Shown here: piece after piece, positions 10,115 to 19,172 of the stretch
Numbering within the stretch: position 1 is the stretch's first letter
How the letters are laid out: every line of letters starts with the position of its first letter
Assembly: GCA_028281925.1 (NCBI GenBank)
Contig: JANQIX010000089.1
Span: 1-64,000, forward strand
Direction: 5' to 3'
DNA from: Alphaproteobacteria bacterium
Lineage (GTDB): Bacteria; Pseudomonadota; Alphaproteobacteria; DSM-16000; Inquilinaceae
Length of the DNA: 64,000 nt
Translations under genes and position numbers: made by a program
Notes under the pieces: generated by a model
Seen by the model: only the letters and a program-made list of their open reading frames with translations
What the model was told of the DNA's origin: nothing
The model's database searches: none

Positions 10115-10306
10115 GGAGTCTCGATCCCGGAATCCGTCCTGTGGCCACCGCGTCGTGATGCGGCCGCGCTAAGTTCGCTCCGATAGGACAGTCTGCCAAC
10201 CTTCGAGTGTAAGGCCAAAGCAAGAGTGCGTGGGAACACGGCATCACACCGTGCTGCTCACCGGTATCGGCAGCGGCGTCCGGCAGGCTTCACTGGCCGG
10301 GTGGCG

Positions 10307-12646
10307 TCACTGATAGAGGTTGGTTCGGCGGAAGAGACGCGAGTCGTTGCTGTTGACCAGCTTGTAGCGGCCCAGTCTGACCTTGTTCAGCGTTATGACG
10401 ACCGAACGCTGGCCGATCGCGTGCAGCTGGGTGACAACGTACCGGACCATGTGCCGGGGTGTGCGGCGCCACTGGACAAGGCAGACCACCACGTCGACCA
10501 GACGGCCGACGATCAGCGCATCCGGGAAGGCCGCGATCGCCGGGGTGTCGACGATGACCAGCCCGTACGTCTCCGGCAGATCGGCAACGATGTCCGGCAG
10601 CATCTCCAGCGCTCTTGGAATGTCGAAGAGATCCTTCACCGCGATATCGAGGATGTCGAGACCGGTGCGATGGTCGCGATAGAGCTTCAGCTCCAGCTCT
10701 CGGCCCGTGTCGATCACCCTTTCGGTGACATAATGTGCCGGCGCCGGGCCCAGCATCCGCGGTGCCAGATGGGCGCGACGCAGATCCCCGTTCACAACCA
10801 GGGAACGCCGCCCAGACAGCGCCGCCATCTGCCCCAGTGTCACCGCGGTCACGGACTTCCCCTCGCCGCGATCCCCGGAGACCAGAGCCGTCCAGGCCGG
10901 GCTCCGGTCCTCTGCGCAAGACCGGATCGAGTATAAGAGGGACTGAAGGGCGATGGTGTGCTCGCTCTGGCGGCCACCCCGACCCGACTTTCCGCGCAGC
11001 AGCGACCGCCGCCAGAACAGCCGCTGCGGCCAGATCGACGGCCCTGCAAGCGGGATGATGCCGGTGGACTGGACGGCGAGGTCCCGTCGGATCTCGCCGG
11101 TGCTTTGGAAGCCGCTGCGCGTAAGCTCGATACCCGCCGCGATGCCCAGGCTGACCGACAGCGACACGAACACGACAGCCGCCAAGGTCACCTTCCGGCT
11201 GGGCGAGATCGGCCGCGTGGGCGGAATGGCGCTGGAGATGACCCGTGCGTCCGCACGCGCCAGCCCGACCTCGCCCTGGATCAGATCGGCCCTGGTTCGC
11301 AGAATCTCGTAAAGCGTCTGCCCCACCTGCTCGCTGGCTTCCAGAGTTCTAAGTGGGATTTCGGCCTGTATGCTTTCGAGATTCTGGCGCGTGAGGTCGG
11401 CCACCTCCGCCTCGATCAAGGTCACCCGCTGTTCGGCCGACGCGACCTGGTCGTCCATTGCCGCGACGAAGGCCCGTGCCTCCGCCTCGATCTGGCCGAG
11501 CACCGAGGAGAGTTCGACGGCCGCATTCCGATAGTCGGGGTGCTGGCTGCTGAAGGTAGCCCGCGCTTCGGCCATGGCAGAGCGCGCATCGGCTTCGTCG
11601 TCCCTTAGTCTCTCAAGAAGCGATGTGGATCCCGACAACTCCAGTGCGGACAGAAACAAACCCTGATCGAGTGCCTCGCGTGCGCTACGCGCCCGTGCCT
11701 GCAGCGCCAGAAGATCGTCACGCGCCGCAGAGAGGTTCCCCAGGGTCACGGTCAGCTGGCCCTCGATCAGATCCTGATCCAGCAACGGCGGCGTGGACTC
11801 CACACTGCCGTCATCCGCCGGGAAGTCTCCGGGCGCCGTCGCCGCCGCCATGCTGCGGCGCACTTCCTCCAGCTCGGCCTGGATCTCGAACAGTCGCTCG
11901 CGGGCCCACGCCAGCGCCTCGTTCGCATCCGCCACCCGGCGTACGCGTAACGCCTCCACGTAATAGTCGACGATCTGGTTCGCGACATAGCTTGCGACCC
12001 TTGGATCGGGATGGTCGAACTGCACATCGACCACTGCCGAATTGGAGACGGGACGCACGGTCATCATGCTGCGGAACCTGGCGACCGTCGCCAGCTCCTC
12101 CGCAGACAGGCCCATTTCGTCGGGAAGCGGCGGCGCCTCAGTCTCGGCCGGCGGCCCGTCGCCCGCCGTCACCTCCGCCAGCCGGTCGCGCACAGGCGCC
12201 AGCAGGCGGCCTAGCGGCCCGGTCCGCTCTGGCGGAAGCAGTTCCTCAAATCCGATACGCCGCACGACGCCGAGAACGACATCGGTGGAGGTGAGGATCT
12301 GCACTTGGCTATTGACGGCCTCCCTATCGACTTGAGGACGGCCTGAGATGCCATCGCCGGCCACCATTTGCCGTTCGTCCGGCGCCACCATGATCTTCGC
12401 CGTCGCCCGGTAGATCGTCTCTCGTTCCATCACCAAGAGGATGCCGAGAGTCGATAGGGCGAAGAAGAAGGTCGCAATCAGCAGCTGCCGCCGCCGCAGG
12501 AACAGCCATATGTCAAGCAGGCTGAACCCGTCGAAGTCCTCCGCACCGCTGGACCAGAGCCTGTTTCCGTCCGGTGGCGCCATATCCTCCACCGGCGACC
12601 GATGCCGGTTGGTCGGCAGCTCCGACTGGCGCGTGATTTCAGTCAT
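10307..12646 (-). CDS. Wzc/GumC-like polysaccharide co-polymerase with tyrosine-kinase domain
   Basis: It controls chain length and export of exopolysaccharide. A Wzz-type N-terminus has a first membrane segment near 55-75 and a second near 475-500, flanking a long coiled-coil periplasmic region. The cytoplasmic BY-kinase domain has Walker A GDRGEGKS near 592-599 and a Walker B-like IVDTPA near 695. The total is 779 aa. The start at ATG 12646 is preceded by GAGGCG; an upstream in-frame ATG at 12694 lacks one. Only two Tyr lie near the C-terminus (ending TNLYQ), far fewer than the Tyr cluster of Escherichia coli Wzc, so autophosphorylation may differ. An outer-membrane Wza partner is not in the window. 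Confidence 0.9.
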   Translation of the reverse strand: MTEITRQSELPTNRHRSPVEDMAPPDGNRLWSSGAEDFDGFSLLDIWLFLRRRQLLIATFFFALSTLGILLVMERETIYRATAKIMVAPDERQMVAGDGISGRPQVDREAVNSQVQILTSTDVVLGVVRRIGFEELLPPERTGPLGRLLAPVRDRLAEVTAGDGPPAETEAPPLPDEMGLSAEELATVARFRSMMTVRPVSNSAVVDVQFDHPDPRVASYVANQIVDYYVEALRVRRVADANEALAWARERLFEIQAELEEVRRSMAAATAPGDFPADDGSVESTPPLLDQDLIEGQLTVTLGNLSAARDDLLALQARARSAREALDQGLFLSALELSGSTSLLERLRDDEADARSAMAEARATFSSQHPDYRNAAVELSSVLGQIEAEARAFVAAMDDQVASAEQRVTLIEAEVADLTRQNLESIQAEIPLRTLEASEQVGQTLYEILRTRADLIQGEVGLARADARVISSAIPPTRPISPSRKVTLAAVVFVSLSVSLGIAAGIELTRSGFQSTGEIRRDLAVQSTGIIPLAGPSIWPQRLFWRRSLLRGKSGRGGRQSEHTIALQSLLYSIRSCAEDRSPAWTALVSGDRGEGKSVTAVTLGQMAALSGRRSLVVNGDLRRAHLAPRMLGPAPAHYVTERVIDTGRELELKLYRDHRTGLDILDIAVKDLFDIPRALEMLPDIVADLPETYGLVIVDTPAIAAFPDALIVGRLVDVVVCLVQWRRTPRHMVRYVVTQLHAIGQRSVVITLNKVRLGRYKLVNSNDSRLFRRTNLYQ

Positions 12647-13300
12647 GCTGATCGCCTCTCGGACGTTCGTTTCCCGTCTTGACGCAAGGCCCACGGAAGC
12701 CGATCGCCAACTCGATAACCTGCCTCAGACCCAATTCTGTTGCCGACCAAATGCGTCATAGCGACGGCAGCATAAACGCCTGCTCGGAACAGAACGCTGT
12801 CGGTTGTCCCAGCAACAGCGGCTGCGTTCGAGAACCGTTGTCGCGATCCAACGGGGTAGAACCGCCGACCGATCGCCCTCCCCCGCTTGCCGATAGCGTT
12901 TCGGTTGCCGAAGCACCTCCGGATCGATCTATCGGCGTCACACTCTGTTTCGGTCGCCCGGTCTGGCGAAGTGATTTCATCGCTCCCCCGCCGCACCGAA
13001 ACGACCTCACCGTCCCAACTCCGCGTGCTCCACCTCTGCAGTCGCCCGCGAAGGTGTCGCAGGGCTCCGCGCACCGGAGACGCCAATTACTACAAAAGGG
13101 CCACCAATGCCAGATATGTTGACTTTGCTTTCTGGGATTTATTTAAATTTTGGATAAAAATATTTGACTGTACTCCATCTTTCGCATCTGCGATATGAAG
13201 GAGAAACTCAGGCTCGGGGAAGGAAAGGCGCGTCGCATCGACGGGGGTGGAGACCCTCGGATCTTTCGGGTTCTTGGTGGACATCATTGCACGGCAACGA
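12647..13300. other. divergent intergenic region in the exopolysaccharide cluster
   Basis: About 650 bp without a gene I can support. The part near 13105-13200 is AT-rich and contains a promoter-like sequence on the plus strand. The rest is ordinary high-GC DNA whose short frames overlap one another and lack ribosome sites. Confidence 0.5.
13119..13147 (+). promoter_or_regulatory. sigma70-like promoter upstream of glycosyltransferase operon
   Basis: TTGACT (13119-13124) and TTTAAA (13142-13147) are separated by exactly 17 bp, giving 5/6 and 4/6 matches to the consensus hexamers. They lie in the only AT-rich part of this gap, about 150 bp before the glycosyltransferase start. Transcription start was not determined. 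Confidence 0.4.
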
Positions 13301-14392
13301 ATGAAACCGCTGCGGCTCGTCTTTAACGGAAAGTTCCTGACTGCCCCGTCGACCGGTGTGCACCGCGTGGCGGAAGAGCTGATTCTGGCGCTCGACCTGT
13401 TAGCGTCAGAAGATATGCAAATCGCCGCACGGATTACCGGAGAGGTCGTTCACCCCGCAAGCGCGCGTCGCGAACTGCCGTTGCGTGCCTTTTCCAGTCG
13501 GCAGGCCGGTCGGCTGAGGTCCCAGCTATGGGAACAGATGGACTTGCCGCGAGCCGCCAGCGGACACCTTCTTGTCAATCTCTGCAACATTGGTCCGATC
13601 GCCGTTCACCGCGCCGTCACCATGTTCCACGACGCTCAGGTACGGATCTCGCCTGAGTCGTATTCGCCTGCGTTCCGCACTTACTACCGCATGATCCAGC
13701 CAGTGATCGCCCGTCGGCACGCACGCATTCTGACGGTGTCGGACTACTCTCGCCAGCAGCTTGCGCATTACGGCGTCGCGCGTGCTGACGCGGTCTCCGT
13801 GATCCACAACGGCGTCGACCACGTGCTTCGCGCGGAGGCCGAGGCAGGGGTGGCGCAAGACCTCGGCCTGGCACCCGAACGCTACGTCGTGGCCCTCGCC
13901 AACACGCAGGTACACAAGAACATTGGTATGCTGCTGGCAGCCTTCAGACGGACTGAGCTGGCAAACCTCAAGCTGGTCCTGTTCGGCGGCAGAGACCGGT
14001 CGGCTTTCCTTGAAGCAGGCCACAGCGTCCCGGAAAACGTCGTCTTCACGGGCCGGATCTCCGATGGGCGCCTGCGTGGATTGCTGGAATCGGCGCTTTG
14101 CCTTGCCTTTCCCTCGACCACCGAAGGCTTCGGCCTGCCGCCGTTGGAAGCGATGCTCGTGGGATGCCCCACCATCGCCGCCCCCTGCGGTGCATTGCCT
14201 GAGGTGTGCGGCGACGCCGTCCTCTACGCCCCACCCGATGATCCGGCAGCCTGGGTCCGCACCATCGCCACGTTGGCGGCAGATCCGCAGTCACGCCAGC
14301 GTCTCGCCGAGACAGGCCGCCTCCATGCTCAACAATTCACCTGGACTGCCGCGGCTCGGCAGTTGCTCGATGTGCTGGAGACGATCGCGTGA
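13301..14392 (+). CDS. glycosyltransferase family 4/1 (GT-B)
   Basis: A retaining GT-B glycosyltransferase of 363 aa that adds one sugar to the lipid-linked repeat unit on the cytoplasmic face. The C-terminal nucleotide-sugar domain carries the E-x7-E type motif in STTEGFGLPPLEAM and an upstream IHNGVD. I prefer ATG 13301 (MKPLRLVFNGKFL), which matches typical starts of this family; a GTG at 13247 in the same frame is an alternative and neither has a strong ribosome site. The next gene overlaps its stop by 4 nt, so the two are co-translated. Confidence 0.85.
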   Translation: MKPLRLVFNGKFLTAPSTGVHRVAEELILALDLLASEDMQIAARITGEVVHPASARRELPLRAFSSRQAGRLRSQLWEQMDLPRAASGHLLVNLCNIGPIAVHRAVTMFHDAQVRISPESYSPAFRTYYRMIQPVIARRHARILTVSDYSRQQLAHYGVARADAVSVIHNGVDHVLRAEAEAGVAQDLGLAPERYVVALANTQVHKNIGMLLAAFRRTELANLKLVLFGGRDRSAFLEAGHSVPENVVFTGRISDGRLRGLLESALCLAFPSTTEGFGLPPLEAMLVGCPTIAAPCGALPEVCGDAVLYAPPDDPAAWVRTIATLAADPQSRQRLAETGRLHAQQFTWTAAARQLLDVLETIA

Positions 14393-15306
14393 GGTCACAG
14401 TCGCCCACCCCCACTTGCGAACCGGCCCGCATCGCCGTCGTGATCGCAACATTAGGTCGCCCGGAAGAGGTAGCGTGCCTACTCCGGCATCTTGCCACCC
14501 AGTCGCGACCTCCGGATCGCCTGGTGCTATCGGTGACGAAAACCTCCGACGCGCCTGAGGACGCGCAGAACACTTTTGGCGCAGAGATTATCATGGGCTC
14601 GAAGGGCCTGTGCGCACAACGCAATCGCGGCCTTGATGCCGTGCGCGACGACTGCGACATAGTCATCTTCTTCGACGACGATTATGTCCCAGCTCGCTCG
14701 GCAATCTCTGGCATCGCCAACGCATTCGCTGCCTTCCCGGACGTGGCCGGACTTACCGGCTTGCTGCTCGCCGATGGCATCAGATCGAAGGGAATCTCAG
14801 CGCCGGAGGCTGAGGCACTGATCAAGGCCCATGAAGACGAAGAGGATGCCACGGGTAGGCTGCGAATTCTGGCTGAGCTCAATGGTCTTTACGGCTGCAA
14901 CATGGCTTACCGGACGGCGGCAATTGGTGACGTCAGGTTCGACGAAAATCTGCCGCTCTACGGCTGGCAGGAGGATGTTGACTTTGCCTCGCAGCTCCGG
15001 CCGCGCGGCCGACTGGTTCGAACCGATGCTCTGGTCGGCGTCCACAAGGGGGTTAAGGGCGGCCGCACCACCGAAGCACGCCTTGGCTACAGCCAGATCG
15101 CCAACCCGCTCTACCTGCAGCGAAAGGGCACCATAGAATTCGCTTACGCAGCCAACCTCATCATGCGCAATTTCCTGGCAAACCACGTCAAGGCACTCGC
15201 GCCAGAGCCGTGGGTAGACCGGCGTGGCCGAGCCCGAGGCAACTGGATTGCCATCAAGGACCTGTTGCTGGGGCGGCTCTTTCCCTTACGTGCTCTGGAT
15301 GTATGA
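14389..15306 (+). CDS. glycosyltransferase family 2 (GT-A)
   Basis: A 305-aa GT-A enzyme. The Rossmann-like start IAVVIATLGRP and the metal-binding acidic motif FFDDDYVP near residues 98-105 identify family 2. It begins at GTG 14389, overlapping the stop of the preceding transferase by 4 nt. The two form a short plus-strand pair flanked by a pyruvyl transferase on the other strand. The sugar donor cannot be told from the sequence. Confidence 0.87.
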   Translation: MRSQSPTPTCEPARIAVVIATLGRPEEVACLLRHLATQSRPPDRLVLSVTKTSDAPEDAQNTFGAEIIMGSKGLCAQRNRGLDAVRDDCDIVIFFDDDYVPARSAISGIANAFAAFPDVAGLTGLLLADGIRSKGISAPEAEALIKAHEDEEDATGRLRILAELNGLYGCNMAYRTAAIGDVRFDENLPLYGWQEDVDFASQLRPRGRLVRTDALVGVHKGVKGGRTTEARLGYSQIANPLYLQRKGTIEFAYAANLIMRNFLANHVKALAPEPWVDRRGRARGNWIAIKDLLLGRLFPLRALDV

Positions 15307-15341
15307 CTGCGCCACTGACGCGTGGGAAGCGACGGCAACAT

Positions 15342-16679
15342 TCAATCGGACGATTCCAGTATTTTGAAGTTTCTTCTGGCAAGATCCAATACGCTTGGAC
15401 GCGAATTTCCAACACTGCGGCTCAAATTCTCGCAATTCTCGAGGAATTCGGAAGCGATATTGTAGAATGCTTCCGAGTCAGCAACGGCCGTATTTGACAT
15501 CAAGAACTTGGATGGTATTGAGAAGTGACGAAACAGGCCCTCAAACTTATCCTTGTACTTGAAGCCCAAGACGGGTACGCCCATGCCAAGCGAAGCAATT
15601 GCAAGGTGCATCCGACCTGAGAAAACAGCATCCAGATGGCCGACAATTGCCTTCAATTGGGGCGCTGGAAGTTCTCGACTTAGGTAATATACAGACTGGC
15701 CTAATTCATCTCTGATCATATCAAAGACTCTATCTAGACACCATCTGTCCGCTGACGTTCCTCTGAAATCATGACATAGCAGCAGTATTCGCGCCCGCTG
15801 CTCCCTAACAAGCTTGGCCAAGACCGTTGCCAACGAGTGAATGGCCGCGTCGGCGGTCACCCTTGATTGGTGAGAAAACAGAAGGGGGTGAAAGTTGACA
15901 CCTATTGTTTTCCTTCCTGCCTCCCGTCCCTGGACGATCCATTGCTCGACATCTTCGGGAATCCGGTCAGCTGGCGGCATCAAGAATGCGAGGTCGGCCG
16001 TCGGTTCTGCTTTGGCCGACGAGAACTGGGTGAACCGCTCGTATGAGAGGCCATCCCTCAGATAGAAGGTTACGTCCTTAGAGACGGTGTCCAAGGCCTG
16101 CCTCAACGCCGGGAATGGCTTGCCACTGAAGCTAAAACCCATCACGGCGGCACGAGCACCGCTGCGGCTTGCCAGGTCCGTGAGAGCGATATGTCGGAGA
16201 CTGAAGTTCGGGTCGTATGAACCGTCCAGCACATCGGCGCCTAGCGTGATCACATGAGTGGGCCGCAGCCGGCTGATCTCTGCAAACAGTGCGTGCAACC
16301 GGTGCGCTTCCAGTATTCTTGCTGGTTCTACGTCCAACCGGCCGGCAGCCTGGTCGGCGACGTCACTGCAGGTTCCAACGTGCAGCGTTGGATCACTGTA
16401 TCTCGATCTGATCTCGGCGATCAGGGAACCAAGCATCGCCTCGTCGCCCTTAGACGCGGTCAACAGAAGCGGATCGGGCGGAATGATGAGGATGCGAGGG
16501 TTTCCCGCTGACAGCGACCGATGTTCTTGGACGGTTTCGCCATCCAGCGTGCGCCGGATCCCCTGCCAATCAAGCCGCGTTTGTCGATAGTGGCTTCGAA
16601 GCCGCAGGTCGCGGAGCCCCGACGCCCGCCAGATGCGGCGTGCCGGCTGTGCGATCGGCAAAGGAAGAAGACTGCCCAT
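15342..16679 (-). CDS. polysaccharide pyruvyl transferase family protein
   Basis: Members of this family transfer a pyruvate ketal from phosphoenolpyruvate to a sugar of an exopolysaccharide, adding negative charge. The protein is 445 aa. It shows the N-terminal glycine/acid segment TASKGDEAMLGSL and the C-terminal SGRMHLAIASLGMGVPVLG pattern characteristic of the family. It starts 3 bp after the stop of the upstream glycosyltransferase on the same strand, so the two are an operon. A second, shorter family member lies at 18178-19116. Confidence 0.88.
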   Translation of the reverse strand: MGSLLPLPIAQPARRIWRASGLRDLRLRSHYRQTRLDWQGIRRTLDGETVQEHRSLSAGNPRILIIPPDPLLLTASKGDEAMLGSLIAEIRSRYSDPTLHVGTCSDVADQAAGRLDVEPARILEAHRLHALFAEISRLRPTHVITLGADVLDGSYDPNFSLRHIALTDLASRSGARAAVMGFSFSGKPFPALRQALDTVSKDVTFYLRDGLSYERFTQFSSAKAEPTADLAFLMPPADRIPEDVEQWIVQGREAGRKTIGVNFHPLLFSHQSRVTADAAIHSLATVLAKLVREQRARILLLCHDFRGTSADRWCLDRVFDMIRDELGQSVYYLSRELPAPQLKAIVGHLDAVFSGRMHLAIASLGMGVPVLGFKYKDKFEGLFRHFSIPSKFLMSNTAVADSEAFYNIASEFLENCENLSRSVGNSRPSVLDLARRNFKILESSD

Positions 16680-16682
16680 CCC

Positions 16683-17783
16683 TTATGCCTCCAACACTTC
16701 ACGGGATAACTCCACATGGCGGCGCACATAGGCCTCCGAACTCAATCCGTCCGGCCCCATCCTGGCCTGCGCCATGTTCGCCATCGACATTCGCCTCTCA
16801 TCATCGTTGATCAGCGCTGCGATGCACTGCCGCAACGCGTCCGGTTGACCTGTCGGCACGTAGGCAACCTCATCTTCCGAGAAATAGTCTCTCAACCCAC
16901 CGGCGTCCGAACAAATGACTGGAAGGCCATTCAACACGGCCTCCTGAAGCGCAGTGCTGCCCGACGCATGCAGGTTGGGCTTCAAGGGCACGACGGCGAT
17001 GTCCGCCCAGTCATAGATTGCCATCAGTTCTTCGTTCGTCCGCGGTCGGCAGATCGTGACATTGCCGACGCCGTTGGTCAGCGCCGGCGGGACGCGGCGT
17101 GAGACGATCCTGAGATCCGTTTCGGGCAGCCCGGCAACCGCTGCAATCAGCGTCTGCCAGTCCCGGTGAACGTCGTTGCCGACAGCGATCAGTCTGGCCG
17201 GCCGCCCCACAGGGCCATGGCGGATGGGTCGCTTCTCCGATGCTCGGATCCCGAACAACACGACCTCGCAGCGTCGGCCATTGAACAGGTCTGTCGCGAT
17301 GTTCCTGTTGACGGACGTGTGAAACGTCAGCACGTCGGCCTTCGTCAGCAGGCGCCGCCACAGCCAGCGACGCAAAGGCCCCTGGCTTTGCCAACGATCA
17401 ATCAGCCAAACGGACTGCAGAATGAGTTTTGGCCGTGGAACGATGCCCAACAGGCCGATTAGCGCGCTGACGGCCAGGCTCTGCGACTCTGTGTGGGTCC
17501 AGACCACATCGGCCTGACGCAGAGCATTCCGATTGCGCCAAGCGTGGATGAGATCAAATCCCGCAATGGCTCGCACCGCCAGCCGCGAAAGTTTAGAAAC
17601 CATTCCCTCATGCGCATCTTCCGAATAGACGACATGGCAACCCATGTCACCAGCCCGATAGTATCCATATGCAAGGCGCTCATTGATACCCAGTATTTCG
17701 CCCCTCTCATATCGAGATCCCCAATTCACCGCACCATATCCAAATGCCAGTTGCACAAATATGGAAGGCATATTTCCTTTCAT
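16683..17783 (-). CDS. glycosyltransferase (GT-B type)
   Basis: A protein of about 366 aa with a GT-B C-terminal domain: donor-binding region ending GLPVICSDAGGLRDYF, and a preceding WADIAVVPLKPNLHASG. The start is taken as ATG 17783, with AAGGA about 10 nt upstream. ATG 17771 four codons later also has AAGGA at good distance and cannot be excluded. An upstream extension to 17873 is unlikely because its codons are AT-rich and unlike the gene. It probably acts in assembly of the repeat unit. It is the first gene of a minus-strand pair with the pyruvyl transferase. Confidence 0.85.
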   Translation of the reverse strand: MKGNMPSIFVQLAFGYGAVNWGSRYERGEILGINERLAYGYYRAGDMGCHVVYSEDAHEGMVSKLSRLAVRAIAGFDLIHAWRNRNALRQADVVWTHTESQSLAVSALIGLLGIVPRPKLILQSVWLIDRWQSQGPLRRWLWRRLLTKADVLTFHTSVNRNIATDLFNGRRCEVVLFGIRASEKRPIRHGPVGRPARLIAVGNDVHRDWQTLIAAVAGLPETDLRIVSRRVPPALTNGVGNVTICRPRTNEELMAIYDWADIAVVPLKPNLHASGSTALQEAVLNGLPVICSDAGGLRDYFSEDEVAYVPTGQPDALRQCIAALINDDERRMSMANMAQARMGPDGLSSEAYVRRHVELSREVLEA

Positions 17784-18177
17784 ACCTCGATTCCTTCTGA
17801 GTTCCTTGCGTTTTATTTGATATTTCTCAACAAATACATTGACATCCCAATCGACTCTCCTATGATTGGGCAAATATTGAGGCTCGCCGCCTATGGGACA
17901 CTGAACGTCCGATGCCGGTGCTGCACCGGAACGGAGCCTGCACGGCAGGGCCGCGACGATGGCTATCGCAGAGTTCGATCCGCTTGAGTTGAGGCGCCTT
18001 CAGCGACCGGCGGCTCAAGCCCCAACGGCCCCCATGGCGCGTTGCAGTGATGCATGACCGCCGGGCCCGTGGGTCGATCGGGTGGTGGTCCACGGAGGAA
18101 CCGCGAACCGAGATGGGGTTGCCCATCTTCGCCAACCCTCGAACCGTCGACACGCTGGTGGTCGCATCGGAGGCGCA

Positions 18178-19116
18178 ATGGAAGTCTTCTACTGGAAGTC
18201 GGCGTACGGCAATTTCGGCGACGACCTCAACGAATGGCTCTGGGACTACCTGCTGCCGGGCATAGGCCAGGTGGAAACAGACCGCATGCTGGTTGGCGTA
18301 GGCACGTTGCTGAACACAACGCTGATGCCGGCCGACCGACGAAAGCTGGTCGTGGGCAGCGGCGTCGGCTACGGCGCGGCGCCCACCATCAGCGATCAGA
18401 CGCTCTGGGACATCCGGTGCGTTCGGGGGCCCATGACCGCCCGCATGCTTGGTCTCGACGAAGGCCTTGGCATTGCCGATCCCGCCGTGATGATCGCCGA
18501 CATGCCGGAATTCAAGGGACTTGACGGCACAGCCGAGCGGATCTTCGTGCCACACTGGAAGACGGTTGTGAACGGCACGTGGGACGTACCAAAAGCGTGT
18601 TCCATCGCAGATCTGCATTACGTATCGCCATGTGGAGACGCGAAATCCATCATTCGGAAGATCGCGCAGGCCGAGCTCGTCGTGGCGGAATCCATGCACG
18701 CCGCAATCATTGCCGATGCGTTTCGCGTGCCTTGGGTCGCGGTCGCTTCGCGGCGGATCAACGCGTTCAAATGGCGTGATTGGGCGGCGACACTGGATCT
18801 GACCTACGATCCTGTCCGCCTGCCGTTTGGTCACAATTACGCCGGTGTCAGGCGCGCGTTGCGGCGTTTCGGCGTCGATGCCGAAAAGCTCTCGGCAAGG
18901 GGTACGCCGGATCGATCGGCTGCTTCCAGCGCTCCGCAGCGGCGCCCACGTGCCCTTGAACTGATCAAGCAGACACTGGCAATTCCCGCCGGCCTGGCGC
19001 TGCGCCGCGCGCTGAAGCGCGAGCCACAACTCAGCGCGCCGGGACGTACCGAAGAACGCCAGGGTCGGCTGCATGCCGTTCTGAATGGTGTCAGCGCCGA
19101 CCTCGGGCTTTCTTGA
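18178..19116 (+). CDS. polysaccharide pyruvyl transferase family protein (short form)
   Basis: A 312-aa member of the pyruvyl transferase family. The N-terminus reads FYWKSAYGNFGDDLNEWLW, the typical family opening for short forms. The C-terminal part has AELVVAESMHAAIIADAFRVPW, the equivalent of the SGRMH motif. The ATG at 18178 has GGAGG 4-8 nt upstream. It is a single gene on the plus strand between minus-strand operons. It may pyruvylate a second residue, or act on a different acceptor from the 15342-16679 enzyme. Confidence 0.87.
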   Translation: MEVFYWKSAYGNFGDDLNEWLWDYLLPGIGQVETDRMLVGVGTLLNTTLMPADRRKLVVGSGVGYGAAPTISDQTLWDIRCVRGPMTARMLGLDEGLGIADPAVMIADMPEFKGLDGTAERIFVPHWKTVVNGTWDVPKACSIADLHYVSPCGDAKSIIRKIAQAELVVAESMHAAIIADAFRVPWVAVASRRINAFKWRDWAATLDLTYDPVRLPFGHNYAGVRRALRRFGVDAEKLSARGTPDRSAASSAPQRRPRALELIKQTLAIPAGLALRRALKREPQLSAPGRTEERQGRLHAVLNGVSADLGLS

Positions 19117-19121
19117 TGGTG

Positions 19122-19144
19122 TGCCGGGAAACCACCCCCCGGCA
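19122..19144. terminator. hairpin between convergent genes
   Basis: Perfect 7-bp stem TGCCGGG / CCCGGCA with a 9-nt loop lies 6 bp after the pyruvyl transferase stop and before the convergent flippase stop. No T-run follows. It is a candidate bidirectional terminator. Confidence 0.35.
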
Positions 19145-19172
19145 GCACCAAGCCAGGATGTCTGATTCCATC

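Noticed and set aside
12679-13122. Overlapping frames on both strands in the exopolysaccharide intergenic region
   Set aside because: No ribosome sites, mutually overlapping, Arg/Pro/Ser-rich products without any recognisable domain.
13195-13326. Small frame beginning MKEKLRLGEG just before the glycosyltransferase
   Set aside because: No ribosome site, overlaps the glycosyltransferase start in another frame, and no sign of a real product.
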